The notes under the pieces were generated by a model. It saw nothing but the letters and a program-made list of their open reading frames with translations, ran no database searches and was not told the DNA's origin. This document shows positions 27,321 to 38,306 of a DNA stretch of 64,000 bases, piece by piece (within the stretch, counting starts at the first letter, position 1; each line of letters begins with the position of its first letter). A program made the position numbers and the translations under genes. Source of the stretch: Pseudooceanicola pacificus. Lineage in GTDB: Bacteria; Pseudomonadota; Alphaproteobacteria; Rhodobacterales; Rhodobacteraceae. The stretch lies in the NCBI RefSeq assembly GCF_009789075.1, contig NZ_WNXQ01000007.1, forward strand, positions 62,001 to 126,000, given 5' to 3'.

Positions 27321-28484
27321 TCAGGCGGCGGGCATCCGGCGTTCGACGATCTCGGCCCACCAGGAACAGCCTGCCGGGATCGCCTCGTCGTCGAAATTAT
27401 ACTGCGGCGTATGGACCGGGGCGCTGTCGCCGTTGCCCACCAGGATATAGGCGCCGGGACGTTCTTCCAGCATATAGGCGAAATCCTCGCCGCCCATGGT
27501 GATATCGGCCACGTCGCAGCTGCCCGCGACCGCCGCCGCGACCTCGGCCGCGAATTCGGTCTGGGCCTCGGAATTCACCATCGCCGGATAGCCGGGCAGG
27601 AAATTCACATCGGCCTCGCCGCCATAGGCCAGACAGGTCGAGGTGGCGATGGCCTTCAGCCGGTCCTCGGCCAGCTTGCGCATCCCGGGCGTCAGGGTGC
27701 GGATGGTGCCGCGCAGGGTGACCGAGGGCGGGATCACGTTGAACGCCTGGCTTGCCGTGACAAAGGAGGTGACCGAGACGACGATCTGCTCGATCGGGTC
27801 GGCATTGCGCGAGGCGATGGATTGCAGCGCCAGCACCAGATGCGAGGCCATGACCGTCGGGTCCACCGTCTTCTGCGGTTGCGCGGCGTGGCCACCCCTG
27901 CCGTTCACGGTGATCTCGAACTGGTCGGTTGCGGCAAAGAAGGGGCCGGGCCGGATCGCGAACTGGCCAAGCGGCATGCCGGGCCAGTTGTGCATGCCAT
28001 AGACCTCCTGGATGCCGAACCGGTCCATCATGCCGTCCTGGCACATGAACTTGCCGCCGCCGCCGCCCTCTTCGGCGGGCTGAAAGATCACCACGACGGT
28101 GCCGTCGAAATTCCGCGTCTCGGACAGGTACTTGGCGGCGCCGAGCAGCATGGCGGTGTGGCCGTCATGGCCGCAGGCATGCATCGCGCCCTTGGTTTTC
28201 GAGGCATAGTCGAGCCCGGTCGCTTCGAGGATCGGCAGCGCGTCCATGTCGGCGCGCAGCCCGATCACCTTGCCCGAGGTATCGGACTTGCCCTTGATCA
28301 CGGCCACCACGCCGGTACGCCCGATGCCGGTGACCACCTCGTCACAGCCGAAGGATTTGAGCTTTTCCTCGACCACGCCGGCGGTGCGGTGCACGTCGAA
28401 CAGGATTTCGGGGTTCTCGTGCAGATCTCGGCGCCATTCGGTGATCTCGGCCTGGAGTTCGGCAAAGCGGTTCTTGACAGGCAT
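27321..28484 (-). CDS. M20D family amidohydrolase (hippurate / N-acyl amino acid hydrolase)
   Basis: A 387-residue zinc-dependent amidohydrolase. Metal ligands are in GAMHACGHDGHTAMLLGAAK, FQPAEEGGGG, YGMHNWPGMP and the C-terminal HTPQYNFDD; the dimerisation lid begins at GRGGHAAQP. Homologues hydrolyse N-acyl amino acids or peptides. The next gene upstream (28509-29675) is a close paralogue with the same start (MPV-NR) and nearly the same last eight residues (ERRMPAA), 24 bp away, so they form a tandem duplicate. Both lie downstream of the ArgE-like and ABC ATPase genes. Confidence 0.93.
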   Translation of the reverse strand: MPVKNRFAELQAEITEWRRDLHENPEILFDVHRTAGVVEEKLKSFGCDEVVTGIGRTGVVAVIKGKSDTSGKVIGLRADMDALPILEATGLDYASKTKGAMHACGHDGHTAMLLGAAKYLSETRNFDGTVVVIFQPAEEGGGGGKFMCQDGMMDRFGIQEVYGMHNWPGMPLGQFAIRPGPFFAATDQFEITVNGRGGHAAQPQKTVDPTVMASHLVLALQSIASRNADPIEQIVVSVTSFVTASQAFNVIPPSVTLRGTIRTLTPGMRKLAEDRLKAIATSTCLAYGGEADVNFLPGYPAMVNSEAQTEFAAEVAAAVAGSCDVADITMGGEDFAYMLEERPGAYILVGNGDSAPVHTPQYNFDDEAIPAGCSWWAEIVERRMPAA

Positions 28485-28508
28485 TTCTGGGTCCTTTCCT
28501 GGCGCGGC

Positions 28509-29675
28509 TCAGGCGGCGGGCATGCGGCGTTCGACCATCTCGGCGAACCAGCTGCAGCCGGCGGGAATCGCGGCATCGTCAAAGTTGTATTCCGGATGGT
28601 GCAGCGGCGCGCTGTCCCCGTTGCCGAGGAAGATATAGGCGCCGGGGCGCTCTTCCAGCATATAGGCGAAATCCTCGCCGCCCAGATGCGGGGGCGTGTT
28701 CCGGTCCAGCGGGCCCGAGACGACCTCGGCCGCGTCTGCGGCATAGTCGGTGTTCTCCTCGGCGTTCAGCGTGATCGGGTAGCCGCGCTTGTACTCCACC
28801 TCGGCGGTGGCACCGTAGATCTGCGCAGTGTGGTGGATGATCGCGGGCACCCGCTCGGCGGCCAGTTCGCGCACCGCCGGATCCAGCGTGCGGACCGTGC
28901 CCTTCAGCAGCACGGTTTCCGGGATCACGTTATAGGCCTCGGTCACCGTGCGGAAGGTGCAGACCGAGACGACGATCTGCCCGGTGGGGTCGACATTGCG
29001 CGAGGCCACGGATTGCAGCGCCTGCACCACGTTGGAGGCCGCAAGCACCGGGTCGATCGCCTTGTGCGGCTGCGCGGCATGGCCGCCCTTGCCCTTGATC
29101 GTCACGGTGATCTCGTCGCAGGCGGCCAGAACGCCGCCGGAGGCAATGGCGAATTCACCCACCGGCAGACCGGGCATGTTGTGCAGGCCATAGACCTCCT
29201 GGATGGCGAACCGGTCCATCAGCCCGTCCTGGCACATGGCCAGCGCCCCTGCCCCGCCTTCCTCGGCCGGTTGAAAGATCACCACGGCAGTGCCGTCGAA
29301 ATTCCGCGTCTCGGCCAGGTATTTCGCCGCGCCCAGCAGGATCGCGGTATGGCCGTCATGGCCACAGGCATGCATCGCGCCGTCGGTTTCGGATTTGTAA
29401 TCGAGCCCCGTCGCCTCGTGGATCGGCAGGGCGTCCATGTCGGCGCGCAGGCCCAGCACCCGGCCGCTGGTGTCGGACTTGCCCTTGATGACACCGACGA
29501 CGCCGGTGCGGCCGATCCCCTCGACCACCTCGTCGCAGCCAAAGGCGCGCAGCTTCTCGGCCACCACCGAGGCGGTGCGGTGCACCTCGTAGAGGATTTC
29601 GGGGTGGCGGTGGAAATCCTGCCGCCATTCGGCGATCTCGGCCTGCATCTCGGCAATACGGTTGCGCACGGGCAT
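28509..29675 (-). CDS. M20D family amidohydrolase (hippurate / N-acyl amino acid hydrolase)
   Basis: A 388-residue paralogue of the adjacent M20D enzyme. It keeps the same metal sites (GAMHACGHDGHTAILLGAAK, FQPAEEGGAG, YGLHNMPGLP, LHHPEYNFDD) but differs in substrate-contact regions, for example ASGGVLAACDEITVTIKG against PGPFFAATDQFEITVNG in the partner, so the pair may have split substrate ranges. Only three bases separate it from the ArgE-like gene upstream. Confidence 0.93.
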   Translation of the reverse strand: MPVRNRIAEMQAEIAEWRQDFHRHPEILYEVHRTASVVAEKLRAFGCDEVVEGIGRTGVVGVIKGKSDTSGRVLGLRADMDALPIHEATGLDYKSETDGAMHACGHDGHTAILLGAAKYLAETRNFDGTAVVIFQPAEEGGAGALAMCQDGLMDRFAIQEVYGLHNMPGLPVGEFAIASGGVLAACDEITVTIKGKGGHAAQPHKAIDPVLAASNVVQALQSVASRNVDPTGQIVVSVCTFRTVTEAYNVIPETVLLKGTVRTLDPAVRELAAERVPAIIHHTAQIYGATAEVEYKRGYPITLNAEENTDYAADAAEVVSGPLDRNTPPHLGGEDFAYMLEERPGAYIFLGNGDSAPLHHPEYNFDDAAIPAGCSWFAEMVERRMPAA

Positions 29676-29678
29676 GGC

Positions 29679-30842
29679 TTATCCTTTCAGGTGCTCCAGC
29701 ACGCGGCGCATGAAGTCGTGGCCCGCGTTGAACTGGGAAATCTCGATGAACTCGTCCGGCTGGTGGGCCTGCGCGATGTCGCCGGGGCCGCAGACCACGG
29801 ACGAATATCCGTGGTTCTGGAAATACCCGGCCTCGGTCCCGTAGGACACCACATGGCTGCCGTTGTCGCCGGTCAGCATCCGGGTGAAGCGCTCGGCGGC
29901 GCCGTCGGTTTCCGGGGTCAGGCCGGGGCCGTCGAACCGGGTGGTGTACTCGATCCGGGCCTCGGGGCGGATGGCCTTCATCTCGGCCTCGATGCGGGCG
30001 ACCTCGGCCTTGAAACGCTCGGCCCAGAGCTCATGCGGATCGCCGGGCACGCAGCGGAAACCGATGACGAAATTGCAGTCCTTGGCGGTGATGTTATGCG
30101 CGGTGCCGCCCTCGATCATGCCGACATGCACATTGGTCCAGGGCGGGTTGAACATGGCATCCACGCCCTCGGGCTGCTTGGCCATGCCCAGGGCGTTCAT
30201 CTCGTTGGCCCAGACGATCATCTTGGCCGCCTCGTGGATCGCCGAGACACCGATATGCGACATCGAGGAATGTACCTCGTAGCCGATGAAATGCACGTAA
30301 TAGGCCAGGCCCGACTTGTGGCCGGTGACCACCTGCATGGTCGACGGCTCGCCGATGATCGCCAGTTCGCCCTTGGGAAACTTGTCCTTGGCGTCGCTCA
30401 GCAGCGGTTCGGCCCCGGCAAGGCCGATTTCCTCGTCATAGGTCAGGGCCAGCTGCAGGGGGCGCTTGATGTCGGAATTGGCCGCCTCGACCATCGCCCA
30501 GATCGCCAGCGCGTCGAAACCCTTCATGTCGCAGCAGCCGCGGCCGTAATAGCGGCCGTCGCGTTCGGTGACGGTGAAGGGGTCGCTGGACCAGTCCTGC
30601 CCGTCGACCGGCACCACATCGGTATGGCCCGACAGCACCACCGCGCCCTCGACCATCGGCCCGGCGTGGCACCACAGGCCCGCCTTGGGTTCGTCGGGGT
30701 GCAGGTGGCGGAACACCTCGACACCGTGCGAGGTCAGGTAGTCCTCGACCCAGTCGATCAGCGGAAGGTTGGTGTCGCGGCTGACCGTGGGGAAGGAGAC
30801 GAGCTTCTCCATGATCTCGTAGGGCGTGAGGCGGGTGCTCAT
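29679..30842 (-). CDS. argE: acetylornithine deacetylase-like M20 peptidase
   Basis: A 387-residue M20A metallopeptidase. The family metal-site motif is VVLSGHTDVVPVDGQDWSSDPF, followed by RGCCDMKGFDALAIWA, the catalytic TYDEEIGLAGAEPL and GEPSTMQVVTGHKSG. The order and WTNVHVGMIEGGTAHNITAKD match ArgE of the proteobacterial type. Because it sits with two acyl-amino-acid hydrolases and a dipeptide ABC transporter instead of arginine genes, it may act in catabolism of imported N-acylated compounds; arginine biosynthesis is the alternative. Confidence 0.88.
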   Translation of the reverse strand: MSTRLTPYEIMEKLVSFPTVSRDTNLPLIDWVEDYLTSHGVEVFRHLHPDEPKAGLWCHAGPMVEGAVVLSGHTDVVPVDGQDWSSDPFTVTERDGRYYGRGCCDMKGFDALAIWAMVEAANSDIKRPLQLALTYDEEIGLAGAEPLLSDAKDKFPKGELAIIGEPSTMQVVTGHKSGLAYYVHFIGYEVHSSMSHIGVSAIHEAAKMIVWANEMNALGMAKQPEGVDAMFNPPWTNVHVGMIEGGTAHNITAKDCNFVIGFRCVPGDPHELWAERFKAEVARIEAEMKAIRPEARIEYTTRFDGPGLTPETDGAAERFTRMLTGDNGSHVVSYGTEAGYFQNHGYSSVVCGPGDIAQAHQPDEFIEISQFNAGHDFMRRVLEHLKG

Positions 30843-31143
30843 CGTCGGGCTTCTTTCGTGGTTTCCGGCGCGTCAGAGACGGCCGATTGCAGATGCCGGC
30901 GCGGGGCCGGCGTTTCGGAACACCCGCGCCGGTGGCGGCCCTTGGCCGGGGCCCGGTGGGGAAGGTCGAATGTCATGTCGTCGGCGGCCGGATGCAGCGG
31001 GCCGGGCGCGATGTCCGTCCGCCGGCCAGGGGCACGGGCCGACGGCCGGTCCCGCCGGTCGCGGCGTGTTCCGGTCAGAGTCATCGCATCGGACAGGAAT
31101 ACAAGCGTGACGTCCACAGGGGCCGGCATAGGAAAAGGTCCGA
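30843..31143. other. 301-bp gap without a recognised gene
   Basis: GC-rich stretch between the ABC ATPase gene and the ArgE-like gene, both on the minus strand. Open frames here are short, arginine-rich and featureless, so I reject coding. Short palindromic GCCGGCG/CGCCGGC blocks occur but no clear terminator or promoter. The gap may separate the ATPase gene from the three hydrolase genes transcriptionally. Confidence 0.5.
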
Positions 31144-32964
<1,821 letters not shown>

Positions 32965-33233
32965 ACGCGGTGGTCCGTCCTGCTTGAAGAATGTGCTGAC
33001 GCTACAGACAGCATCCCCGAAATGTCAAACGGGCCAAGCAGTTCTCTCTGCGTCAGCCCCGACGGAGGCTTGCAATTTAATCGGATCCCGTTTTCGATGA
33101 GTCGCAACCGTGGGGAGGGTCTCGCTGACCCTCCGGGGACGTCCGGTGCAGGGTGCCTTCCACGGACGAACGTCCTGTACCAGCGGCGCGGGCCCGAAAG
33201 AAGGCCCCGTGTCGGACCAACAAGGAGTAAGAC
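32965..33233. promoter_or_regulatory. divergent promoter region between ABC ATPase and substrate-binding protein genes
   Basis: The 269-bp gap must serve both directions. Toward the binding-protein gene it contains a hairpin GGAGGGT (33114-33120) / ACCCTCC (33128-33134) and a second possible pairing CGTCCG/CGGACG about 15 bp later, then a GGAG ribosome-binding site (AACAAGGAGTAAGAC) before the ATG. An AT-rich patch TGCAATTTAATCGGAT (near 33071) is the best promoter candidate. No exact operator is identified. Confidence 0.4.
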
Positions 33234-34943
33234 ATGAAGGTTAGAACCCTATTGCTGGGCGCTGCGGCTTCGCTCGCATTCGCGCCCGCTGCATTCGCCG
33301 AACGCGGCGAAGACGGGCAGCTCAACATCATCTACTGGCAAGCGCCTTCCACGCTGAACCCGTTCCTGTCGGGCGGCACCAAGGAAGTCGAAAGCTCCTC
33401 GATGATCATCGAACCGCTCATCCGCTTCAACGAGAAGGGCGAGATGGTGCCGATGCTGATCGACGAGATCCCCACCGTCGAAAACGGCGGCGTGGCCGAG
33501 GATCTGAAGTCGATCACCTACAAGCTCTCTGAGGGCGTGAAATGGTCGGACGGCTCGGACTTCACCGCGTCGGACGCCGTTTTCACCTGGAAATACTGCA
33601 CCCACCCCGACAGCGGCTGCGCGCAGGTGTCCTATTTCGACGGTGTCGAAGCGGTCGAGGCCCCCGATCCCATGACGGTCGTGGTCAAGTTCAAGGAGCC
33701 CAAGCCCTTCCCCTACACCGCCTTCGTGGGGTCGGAATCGCCGATCATCCAGGAAGCGCAGTTCAAGGACTGCCTGGGCGCCAGCGCCCCGGAATGCACC
33801 GACGCCAACTTCGGCCCGATCGGGACCGGCCCCTTCGTGGTGGACGAGTTCAAGCCGAACGACGTGATCACCCTCTCGGCCAACGAGAACTACCGCGATG
33901 CCAGCAAGCCGGCCTTCGCGAGCATCACCTTCAAGGGCGGCGGCGACGCGGCCTCGGCGGCGCGTTCGGTTCTGGAAACCGGCGAATTCGACTACGCCTG
34001 GAACCTGCAGCTTGCGCCTGAAGTGCTGGACAAGATGGCAGCCGCCGGCAAGGGCGAGGTCGTCGTGGCCTTCGCGACCTCGGTCGAGCGTCTGCACCTG
34101 AACCAGACCAACCCCGACTCGGCGCTCGGCCCGGACAAGCGGTCGGTCTTCATGAACGGCGAGAACAAGCACCCGTTCCTGACCGATCCGATGGTCGGCA
34201 AGGCGCTGTCGATGGCCATCGACCGCCAGCTGCTGGTGGACATCGGCTATGGCCGCGCGGGCAAGGTGACCTGCAACGTGCTGCCCGGGCCCGAGGCCTA
34301 TGCCTCGACCGCCAACGACGACTGCATGACGCAGGATATCGAAGGCGCCAAGAAGCTGCTGGATGACGCCGGCTGGGTTCCCGGCGGCGACGGCATCCGC
34401 ACCAAGGACGGCATGCGCCTGTCCGTTCTCTACCAGACCTCGACCAACGCCGTGCGTCAGGACGCTCAGGCGCTGATCAAGCAGTGGTGGTCCGAGCTGG
34501 GTGTCGAAACCGAGCTGCGCAACATCGACGCTTCGGTCTTCTTCGGCGGTGACCCGTCCTCGCCGGATACCTTCCAGAAGTTCTATGCCGACATCGAGAT
34601 GTACACCAACAACTTCTCCGGCGTGGACCCCGAGGCCTATATGGCGAACTGGCGCTGCTCGGACATCCCGACGCCCAAGTCGCAGTGGCAGGGCGCCAAC
34701 ATCCAGCGCTTCTGCGACCCGGCCTATGACGAGCTCGTGACCGAAATGTCGCGGACCGCGGAACTGGACAAGCGTGCCGATCTGGCCAAGCAGATGAACG
34801 ACATGATCATGCAGAGCTATTCGATCATTCCGCTCGTCTACCGTGGCGGTCAGTCGGCCCACGCCAATTCGCTGGGCGGCGTTCTGATGAACGACTGGGA
34901 CAGCGAACTGTGGAACATCGCTGACTGGTACCGGATCAAGTGA
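33234..34943 (+). CDS. peptide ABC transporter substrate-binding protein
   Basis: A 569-residue periplasmic solute-binding protein of family 5 (SBP_bac_5). Signal peptide 1-22 (LLLGAAASLAFAPAAFA). Family features: YWQAPSTLNPFLSGGTKEVESSSMI near the N-terminus, DLKSITYKLSEGVKWSDGSDFTASDAVFTWKY, FGPIGTGPFVVDEFKPNDVI, and LTDPMVGKALSMAIDRQLL. Pairs of cysteines (CTHPDSGC, CLGASAPEC, CNV...CM, CSD...FC) suggest disulfides. Dipeptides, oligopeptides or acylated amino acids are plausible ligands given the M20 hydrolases nearby. A strong hairpin follows the stop. Confidence 0.93.
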   Translation: MKVRTLLLGAAASLAFAPAAFAERGEDGQLNIIYWQAPSTLNPFLSGGTKEVESSSMIIEPLIRFNEKGEMVPMLIDEIPTVENGGVAEDLKSITYKLSEGVKWSDGSDFTASDAVFTWKYCTHPDSGCAQVSYFDGVEAVEAPDPMTVVVKFKEPKPFPYTAFVGSESPIIQEAQFKDCLGASAPECTDANFGPIGTGPFVVDEFKPNDVITLSANENYRDASKPAFASITFKGGGDAASAARSVLETGEFDYAWNLQLAPEVLDKMAAAGKGEVVVAFATSVERLHLNQTNPDSALGPDKRSVFMNGENKHPFLTDPMVGKALSMAIDRQLLVDIGYGRAGKVTCNVLPGPEAYASTANDDCMTQDIEGAKKLLDDAGWVPGGDGIRTKDGMRLSVLYQTSTNAVRQDAQALIKQWWSELGVETELRNIDASVFFGGDPSSPDTFQKFYADIEMYTNNFSGVDPEAYMANWRCSDIPTPKSQWQGANIQRFCDPAYDELVTEMSRTAELDKRADLAKQMNDMIMQSYSIIPLVYRGGQSAHANSLGGVLMNDWDSELWNIADWYRIK

Positions 34944-34952
34944 TCAGGCAAC

Positions 34953-34983
34953 GCAGGGGGGCGGCTTCGTACCGCCCCCCTGC
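34953..34983 (+). terminator. strong 12-bp hairpin between binding-protein and permease genes
   Basis: GCAGGGGGGCGG (34953-34964) pairs perfectly with CCGCCCCCCTGC (34972-34983) around a 7-base loop CTTCGTA. It begins ten bases after the binding-protein stop and 78 bp before the permease ATG. In binding-protein-dependent transporters such hairpins act as partial terminators or mRNA 3' stabilisers that keep the binding protein in excess. Confidence 0.75.
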
Positions 34984-35061
34984 CCCTTCTGCGGCGCGGC
35001 GCGCCCGGCACTCCTCCGATATGCACATTCCTCCGCTCTCCAAAGAAAGCAGGCCGCCTGT

Positions 35062-36069
35062 ATGCTGACCTACTTTTTCCGACGGCTTCTCCTTTCGATT
35101 CCGACGCTGCTCTTCATCGCGCTGGTGATCTTCTTGCTGCTCGACCTGGCGCCCGGCGATCCCACGGCACAGCTGCCGCTGACGATCCCGCCCGAGGTGC
35201 GCGAGCAGATCCGCCAGTCCCTGGGACTGGGAGAGCCGCTGCCCATCCGTTTCTGGAAATGGCTGGTCCAGTTCTTCTGGATCGAACCGCAGGTGCTGAT
35301 CGACAGCATCTTCAACACCCATTTCTCGGCCGGCGATTCGCGCGTGCTGTCCTGGCAGACCCGCTCGCCGGTGATGGACATCGTCATCCAGCGCATGCCG
35401 CAGACCCTGTGGGTCGTGGGCACCGCCTATCTGGTGGCCATCGTCATCGCCCTGCCGATCGGCATCTATTCGGCCTATCGCCAGTATTCGATCTTCGACA
35501 ATGTCGGCACCTTCGTGTCGATGGTCGGCTTCTCGGTGCCGCCGTTCTTTTCCGGCGTGCTGGTGATCGTGATCTTTGCGGTCAACCTGGGCTGGCTGCC
35601 ATCGATCTACGACACCACCCACAAGGTCTATGACTGGGAAACCTTCATGGTCCAGCTCAGGCAGATGATCATGCCGGTGATGGTGCTGGCGCTGCAGATC
35701 ACCGCGCAGCTCAGCCGGTTCATGCGCGCCTCGATGCTGGACAACCTCAACCAGGACTATGTGCGCACCGCCCGTGCCAAGGGCCTGAACGAACGTGTTG
35801 TCGTTCTGGTGCATGTGCTGCGCAACTCGATGATCCCGGTGGTCACCGTCATCGCGCTTGGCGTGCCGCAGATTTTTGGCGGCGCGATCATCACCGAGCA
35901 GGTGTTCAAGGTGAACGGCATCGGCCAGCTGCTGATCACCGCCATCCAGGCCAACGACATCCCGATGGTGCAGACGCTGACCTTCATCTTCGCGGTGCTC
36001 ATCGTCCTCTTCAACCTGATCGCGGATGTCCTCTATGGCCTCCTCGACCCGCGGATCCGTTATGACTGA
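35062..36069 (+). CDS. dipeptide ABC transporter permease (DppB-like)
   Basis: A 335-residue inner-membrane permease starting MLTYFFRRLLLSIPTLLFIALVIFLLLDLAPGDPT, the standard N-terminal helix and APGDP motif of DppB/OppB. Further helices follow, and the coupling loop to the ATPase is in YVRTARAKGLNERVVVLVHVLRNSMIP (the EAA-type loop). The C-terminus ends VLYGLLDPRIRYD. An insertion around residues 75-110 (KWLVQFFWIEPQVLID) is longer than in E. coli DppB. It overlaps the next permease gene by eight bases. Confidence 0.95.
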   Translation: MLTYFFRRLLLSIPTLLFIALVIFLLLDLAPGDPTAQLPLTIPPEVREQIRQSLGLGEPLPIRFWKWLVQFFWIEPQVLIDSIFNTHFSAGDSRVLSWQTRSPVMDIVIQRMPQTLWVVGTAYLVAIVIALPIGIYSAYRQYSIFDNVGTFVSMVGFSVPPFFSGVLVIVIFAVNLGWLPSIYDTTHKVYDWETFMVQLRQMIMPVMVLALQITAQLSRFMRASMLDNLNQDYVRTARAKGLNERVVVLVHVLRNSMIPVVTVIALGVPQIFGGAIITEQVFKVNGIGQLLITAIQANDIPMVQTLTFIFAVLIVLFNLIADVLYGLLDPRIRYD

Positions 36070-37024
36070 GCCGAACTCTCCCGAAGACCAGACCCCCGCC
36101 ACGACACCGGCCGCCGCGGTGCTGGCCGCGCCGGTGCCGACCGCGCCGCCCCGCAGCCAGTGGGCCGATGTCTGGAGCCAGTTCACCCACCACAAGGGCG
36201 CGATGGCCGGCGCGGTGGTCTTCATCCTGATCCTGGCCGGCGTCTTCCTCGGCCCGCTGCTCTGGCAGATCGACCCGTCCTATATCGACATCCGCGCCCG
36301 CAACCAGGGCCCCAGCCTGGCGCATCCCTTCGGGACCGACCAGCTGGGCCGCGACATGATGGCCCGGATGATGGCGGGCGGGCAGGTCTCGGTCGCGGTG
36401 GGTGTCACCGCGATGCTGCTGGCGCTGTTCCTCGGCTCGCTTGTCGGGGTGCTGGCGGGCTATTTCCGCCGCATCGACGGGCCGCTGATGCGCCTGACGG
36501 ACCTGTTCCTGGCCCTGCCCCTGCTGCCCCTGCTGCTGGTCATGGTCATGCTGTTCCGCGACATGCTGTCCAAGAACTTCGGGCCCGAGACGGGGATCTT
36601 CATCCTGATGGTGGTGGCCATCGGCATCACCTCGTGGATGCCGACCGCGCGTATCGTGCGCGGCGACGTGCTGGCGCTGAAGGAGCGGGAATTCGTTCTC
36701 GCCGCCCGTTCGATCGGGACAACGCCGTTCAAGATGATCCTGCGGCACATCCTGCCCAACGTGGTCTCGCCCATCGTGGTCTCGGCCACCCTGGGCATCG
36801 CCAATGCGATCATCACCGAAAGCGCGCTGTCCTTCCTCGGCCTGGGCTTCCCGCCCGACTTCCCGACCTGGGGCCGCCTGCTGTTCGACGCGGTCGACTA
36901 CATGCAGCAGAACCCCGAGCGGGTGATGCTGCCCGGGATCGCGATCTCGCTCTCGGTGCTCTCGGTGAACTATCTCGGCGACGGGCTGCGCGACGCGCTC
37001 GATCCCCGCATCCGGGGCCGTTGA
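36062..37024 (+). CDS. dipeptide ABC transporter permease (DppC-like)
   Basis: A 320-residue partner permease. A Pro/Ala-rich cytoplasmic N-terminus (1-40) leads to KGAMAGAVVFILILAGVFLGPLLW, then HPFGTDQLGRDMMARMM, the hallmark DppC/OppC segment, the EAA-type loop AARSIGTTPFKMILRHILPN, and ESALSFLGLGFPPDFPTWG. The ATG at 36062 overlaps the upstream stop and gives a normal length. It ends the transporter operon; a hairpin follows 27 bp after the stop. Confidence 0.95.
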   Translation: MTEPNSPEDQTPATTPAAAVLAAPVPTAPPRSQWADVWSQFTHHKGAMAGAVVFILILAGVFLGPLLWQIDPSYIDIRARNQGPSLAHPFGTDQLGRDMMARMMAGGQVSVAVGVTAMLLALFLGSLVGVLAGYFRRIDGPLMRLTDLFLALPLLPLLLVMVMLFRDMLSKNFGPETGIFILMVVAIGITSWMPTARIVRGDVLALKEREFVLAARSIGTTPFKMILRHILPNVVSPIVVSATLGIANAIITESALSFLGLGFPPDFPTWGRLLFDAVDYMQQNPERVMLPGIAISLSVLSVNYLGDGLRDALDPRIRGR

Positions 37025-37050
37025 GCCGCCCCGCCTGAAAATAAGGCACC

Positions 37051-37077
37051 TGTCCCGGCCCCCGCGCGGCCGGGACA
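37051..37077 (+). terminator. probable terminator of the ABC permease operon
   Basis: TGTCCCGGCC (37051-37060) and GGCCGGGACA (37068-37077) form a perfect 10-bp stem with a seven-base loop, 27 bp after the second permease stop. Only a short pyrimidine run follows, so termination efficiency is uncertain. Confidence 0.65.
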
Positions 37078-37244
37078 TCACCGCTTTCCGCCCGCCACCG
37101 CCCAATTGGACGACTGTCCGCCCCCTGGCAAGGCAGCCGGAAAAACGTTCCGGCGGAAACAGGTATTCACACCTGCGCATCTCTTGAACTGTGCCCGCCC
37201 GGCTTTGTAATGGGCTGGTACCGATCGCGCATGGAGTCCGCACG

Positions 37245-38306
37245 ATGTTCGAGTCTTTCGGGTTCGAGACCCTCACCCCCCGCGCCGCCAGCGTCATCCT
37301 GGCCCTCGTCCTGGGCGCCGTCTTCGGCCTGCTGGCCGAGCGCACGGCCTTCTGCTTCCGCCGCGCCCTGGTGGGCGAGGACCGGCGGCAGGCGACCGGC
37401 GTCTGGATGCTGGCCCTCGCGGTCGCCGTCCTGGGCACCCAGGCCGCCACCTGGGCGGGGGTACTGGATTTCGAAGGGCACCGCTACACCACGGCCAGCC
37501 TGCCGATCCTGGCCCTGCTGGGCGGAGGCGCGCTGTTCGGCGCGGGCATGGTGCTGACGCGCGGCTGCATCTCGCGCCTCAGCGTGCTGGCCGCCGGGGG
37601 CAACCTGCGCGCGGCACTGGTGATCGTGGTCTTCGCCATTGTCGCCCATGCCACGCTCAAGGGCGTGCTGGCCCCGCTGCGCACCGCCCTCGCCTCGGTC
37701 ACGTTCGACCTGGGCAGCGCCGGCTCGCTTGCCAACTGGCCGGGCGGCAGCGTGGTCTGGACCGCCGTGCTGGTCATCTCGGCCCTGGCGCTGGTGGTCC
37801 GTTCGGGCAACCGCCCCGGCACGCTGGTCATGGCCGCCCTGCTGGGGCTGCTGGTCCCGCTGGGCTGGGTCGGCACGGGCTATGTCCTTTACGACGAGTT
37901 CGACCCGATCACGCTGGAAAGCCTGTCCTTCATCGCACCGATGACCGAGACGCTGTTCTGGACCGTCGCCTCCACCGCCGTGCCCGCGGGCTTCGGCACC
38001 GGGCTGGTGGGCGGCGTGCTGGCGGGTGCGCTGGCGGCGGCGCTGATCTTCGGCACCTTCCGCTGGCAGAGCTTCGAAAGCCCGCGCCAGACCGGCCGCT
38101 ACCTCGCCGGTGCCGCGATGATGGGCCTTGGCGGCGTGCTGGCCGGGGGCTGCACCATCGGCGCGGGCCTCGCCGGGGTCCCGACGCTGGGCCTCGCCGC
38201 GCTGATCGCGCTGGCCTCCATCGCGGCCGGCGCCAAGCTGGCCGACGCCCTCCTCGCCCCGCGCGCCGCCCCGGACAGCCGCCACGCCGCACAGCCGGCC
38301 GAATAG
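37245..38306 (+). CDS. YeeE/YedE family transporter (thiosulfate/sulfur compound uptake)
   Basis: A 353-residue polytopic membrane protein with about nine to ten helices. Family motifs with conserved cysteines are TAFCFRRAL (Cys37), LTRGCISRLSVLAAGGN and LAGGCTIGAGLAG; in characterised YeeE these cysteines line the thiosulfate path. The ATG at 37245 was chosen because upstream codons are not hydrophobic and this start places the first helix at residues 13-32. There is no TusA-like partner gene next to it. A 220-bp gap with the ABC terminator precedes it. Confidence 0.9.
   Translation: MFESFGFETLTPRAASVILALVLGAVFGLLAERTAFCFRRALVGEDRRQATGVWMLALAVAVLGTQAATWAGVLDFEGHRYTTASLPILALLGGGALFGAGMVLTRGCISRLSVLAAGGNLRAALVIVVFAIVAHATLKGVLAPLRTALASVTFDLGSAGSLANWPGGSVVWTAVLVISALALVVRSGNRPGTLVMAALLGLLVPLGWVGTGYVLYDEFDPITLESLSFIAPMTETLFWTVASTAVPAGFGTGLVGGVLAGALAAALIFGTFRWQSFESPRQTGRYLAGAAMMGLGGVLAGGCTIGAGLAGVPTLGLAALIALASIAAGAKLADALLAPRAAPDSRHAAQPAE

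Noticed and set aside
30839-31129. Possible 96-codon gene between the ABC ATPase and ArgE-like genes
   Set aside because: Arg/Pro-rich, no ribosome-binding site, no hydrophobic or motif content; also overlaps the ArgE-like start.
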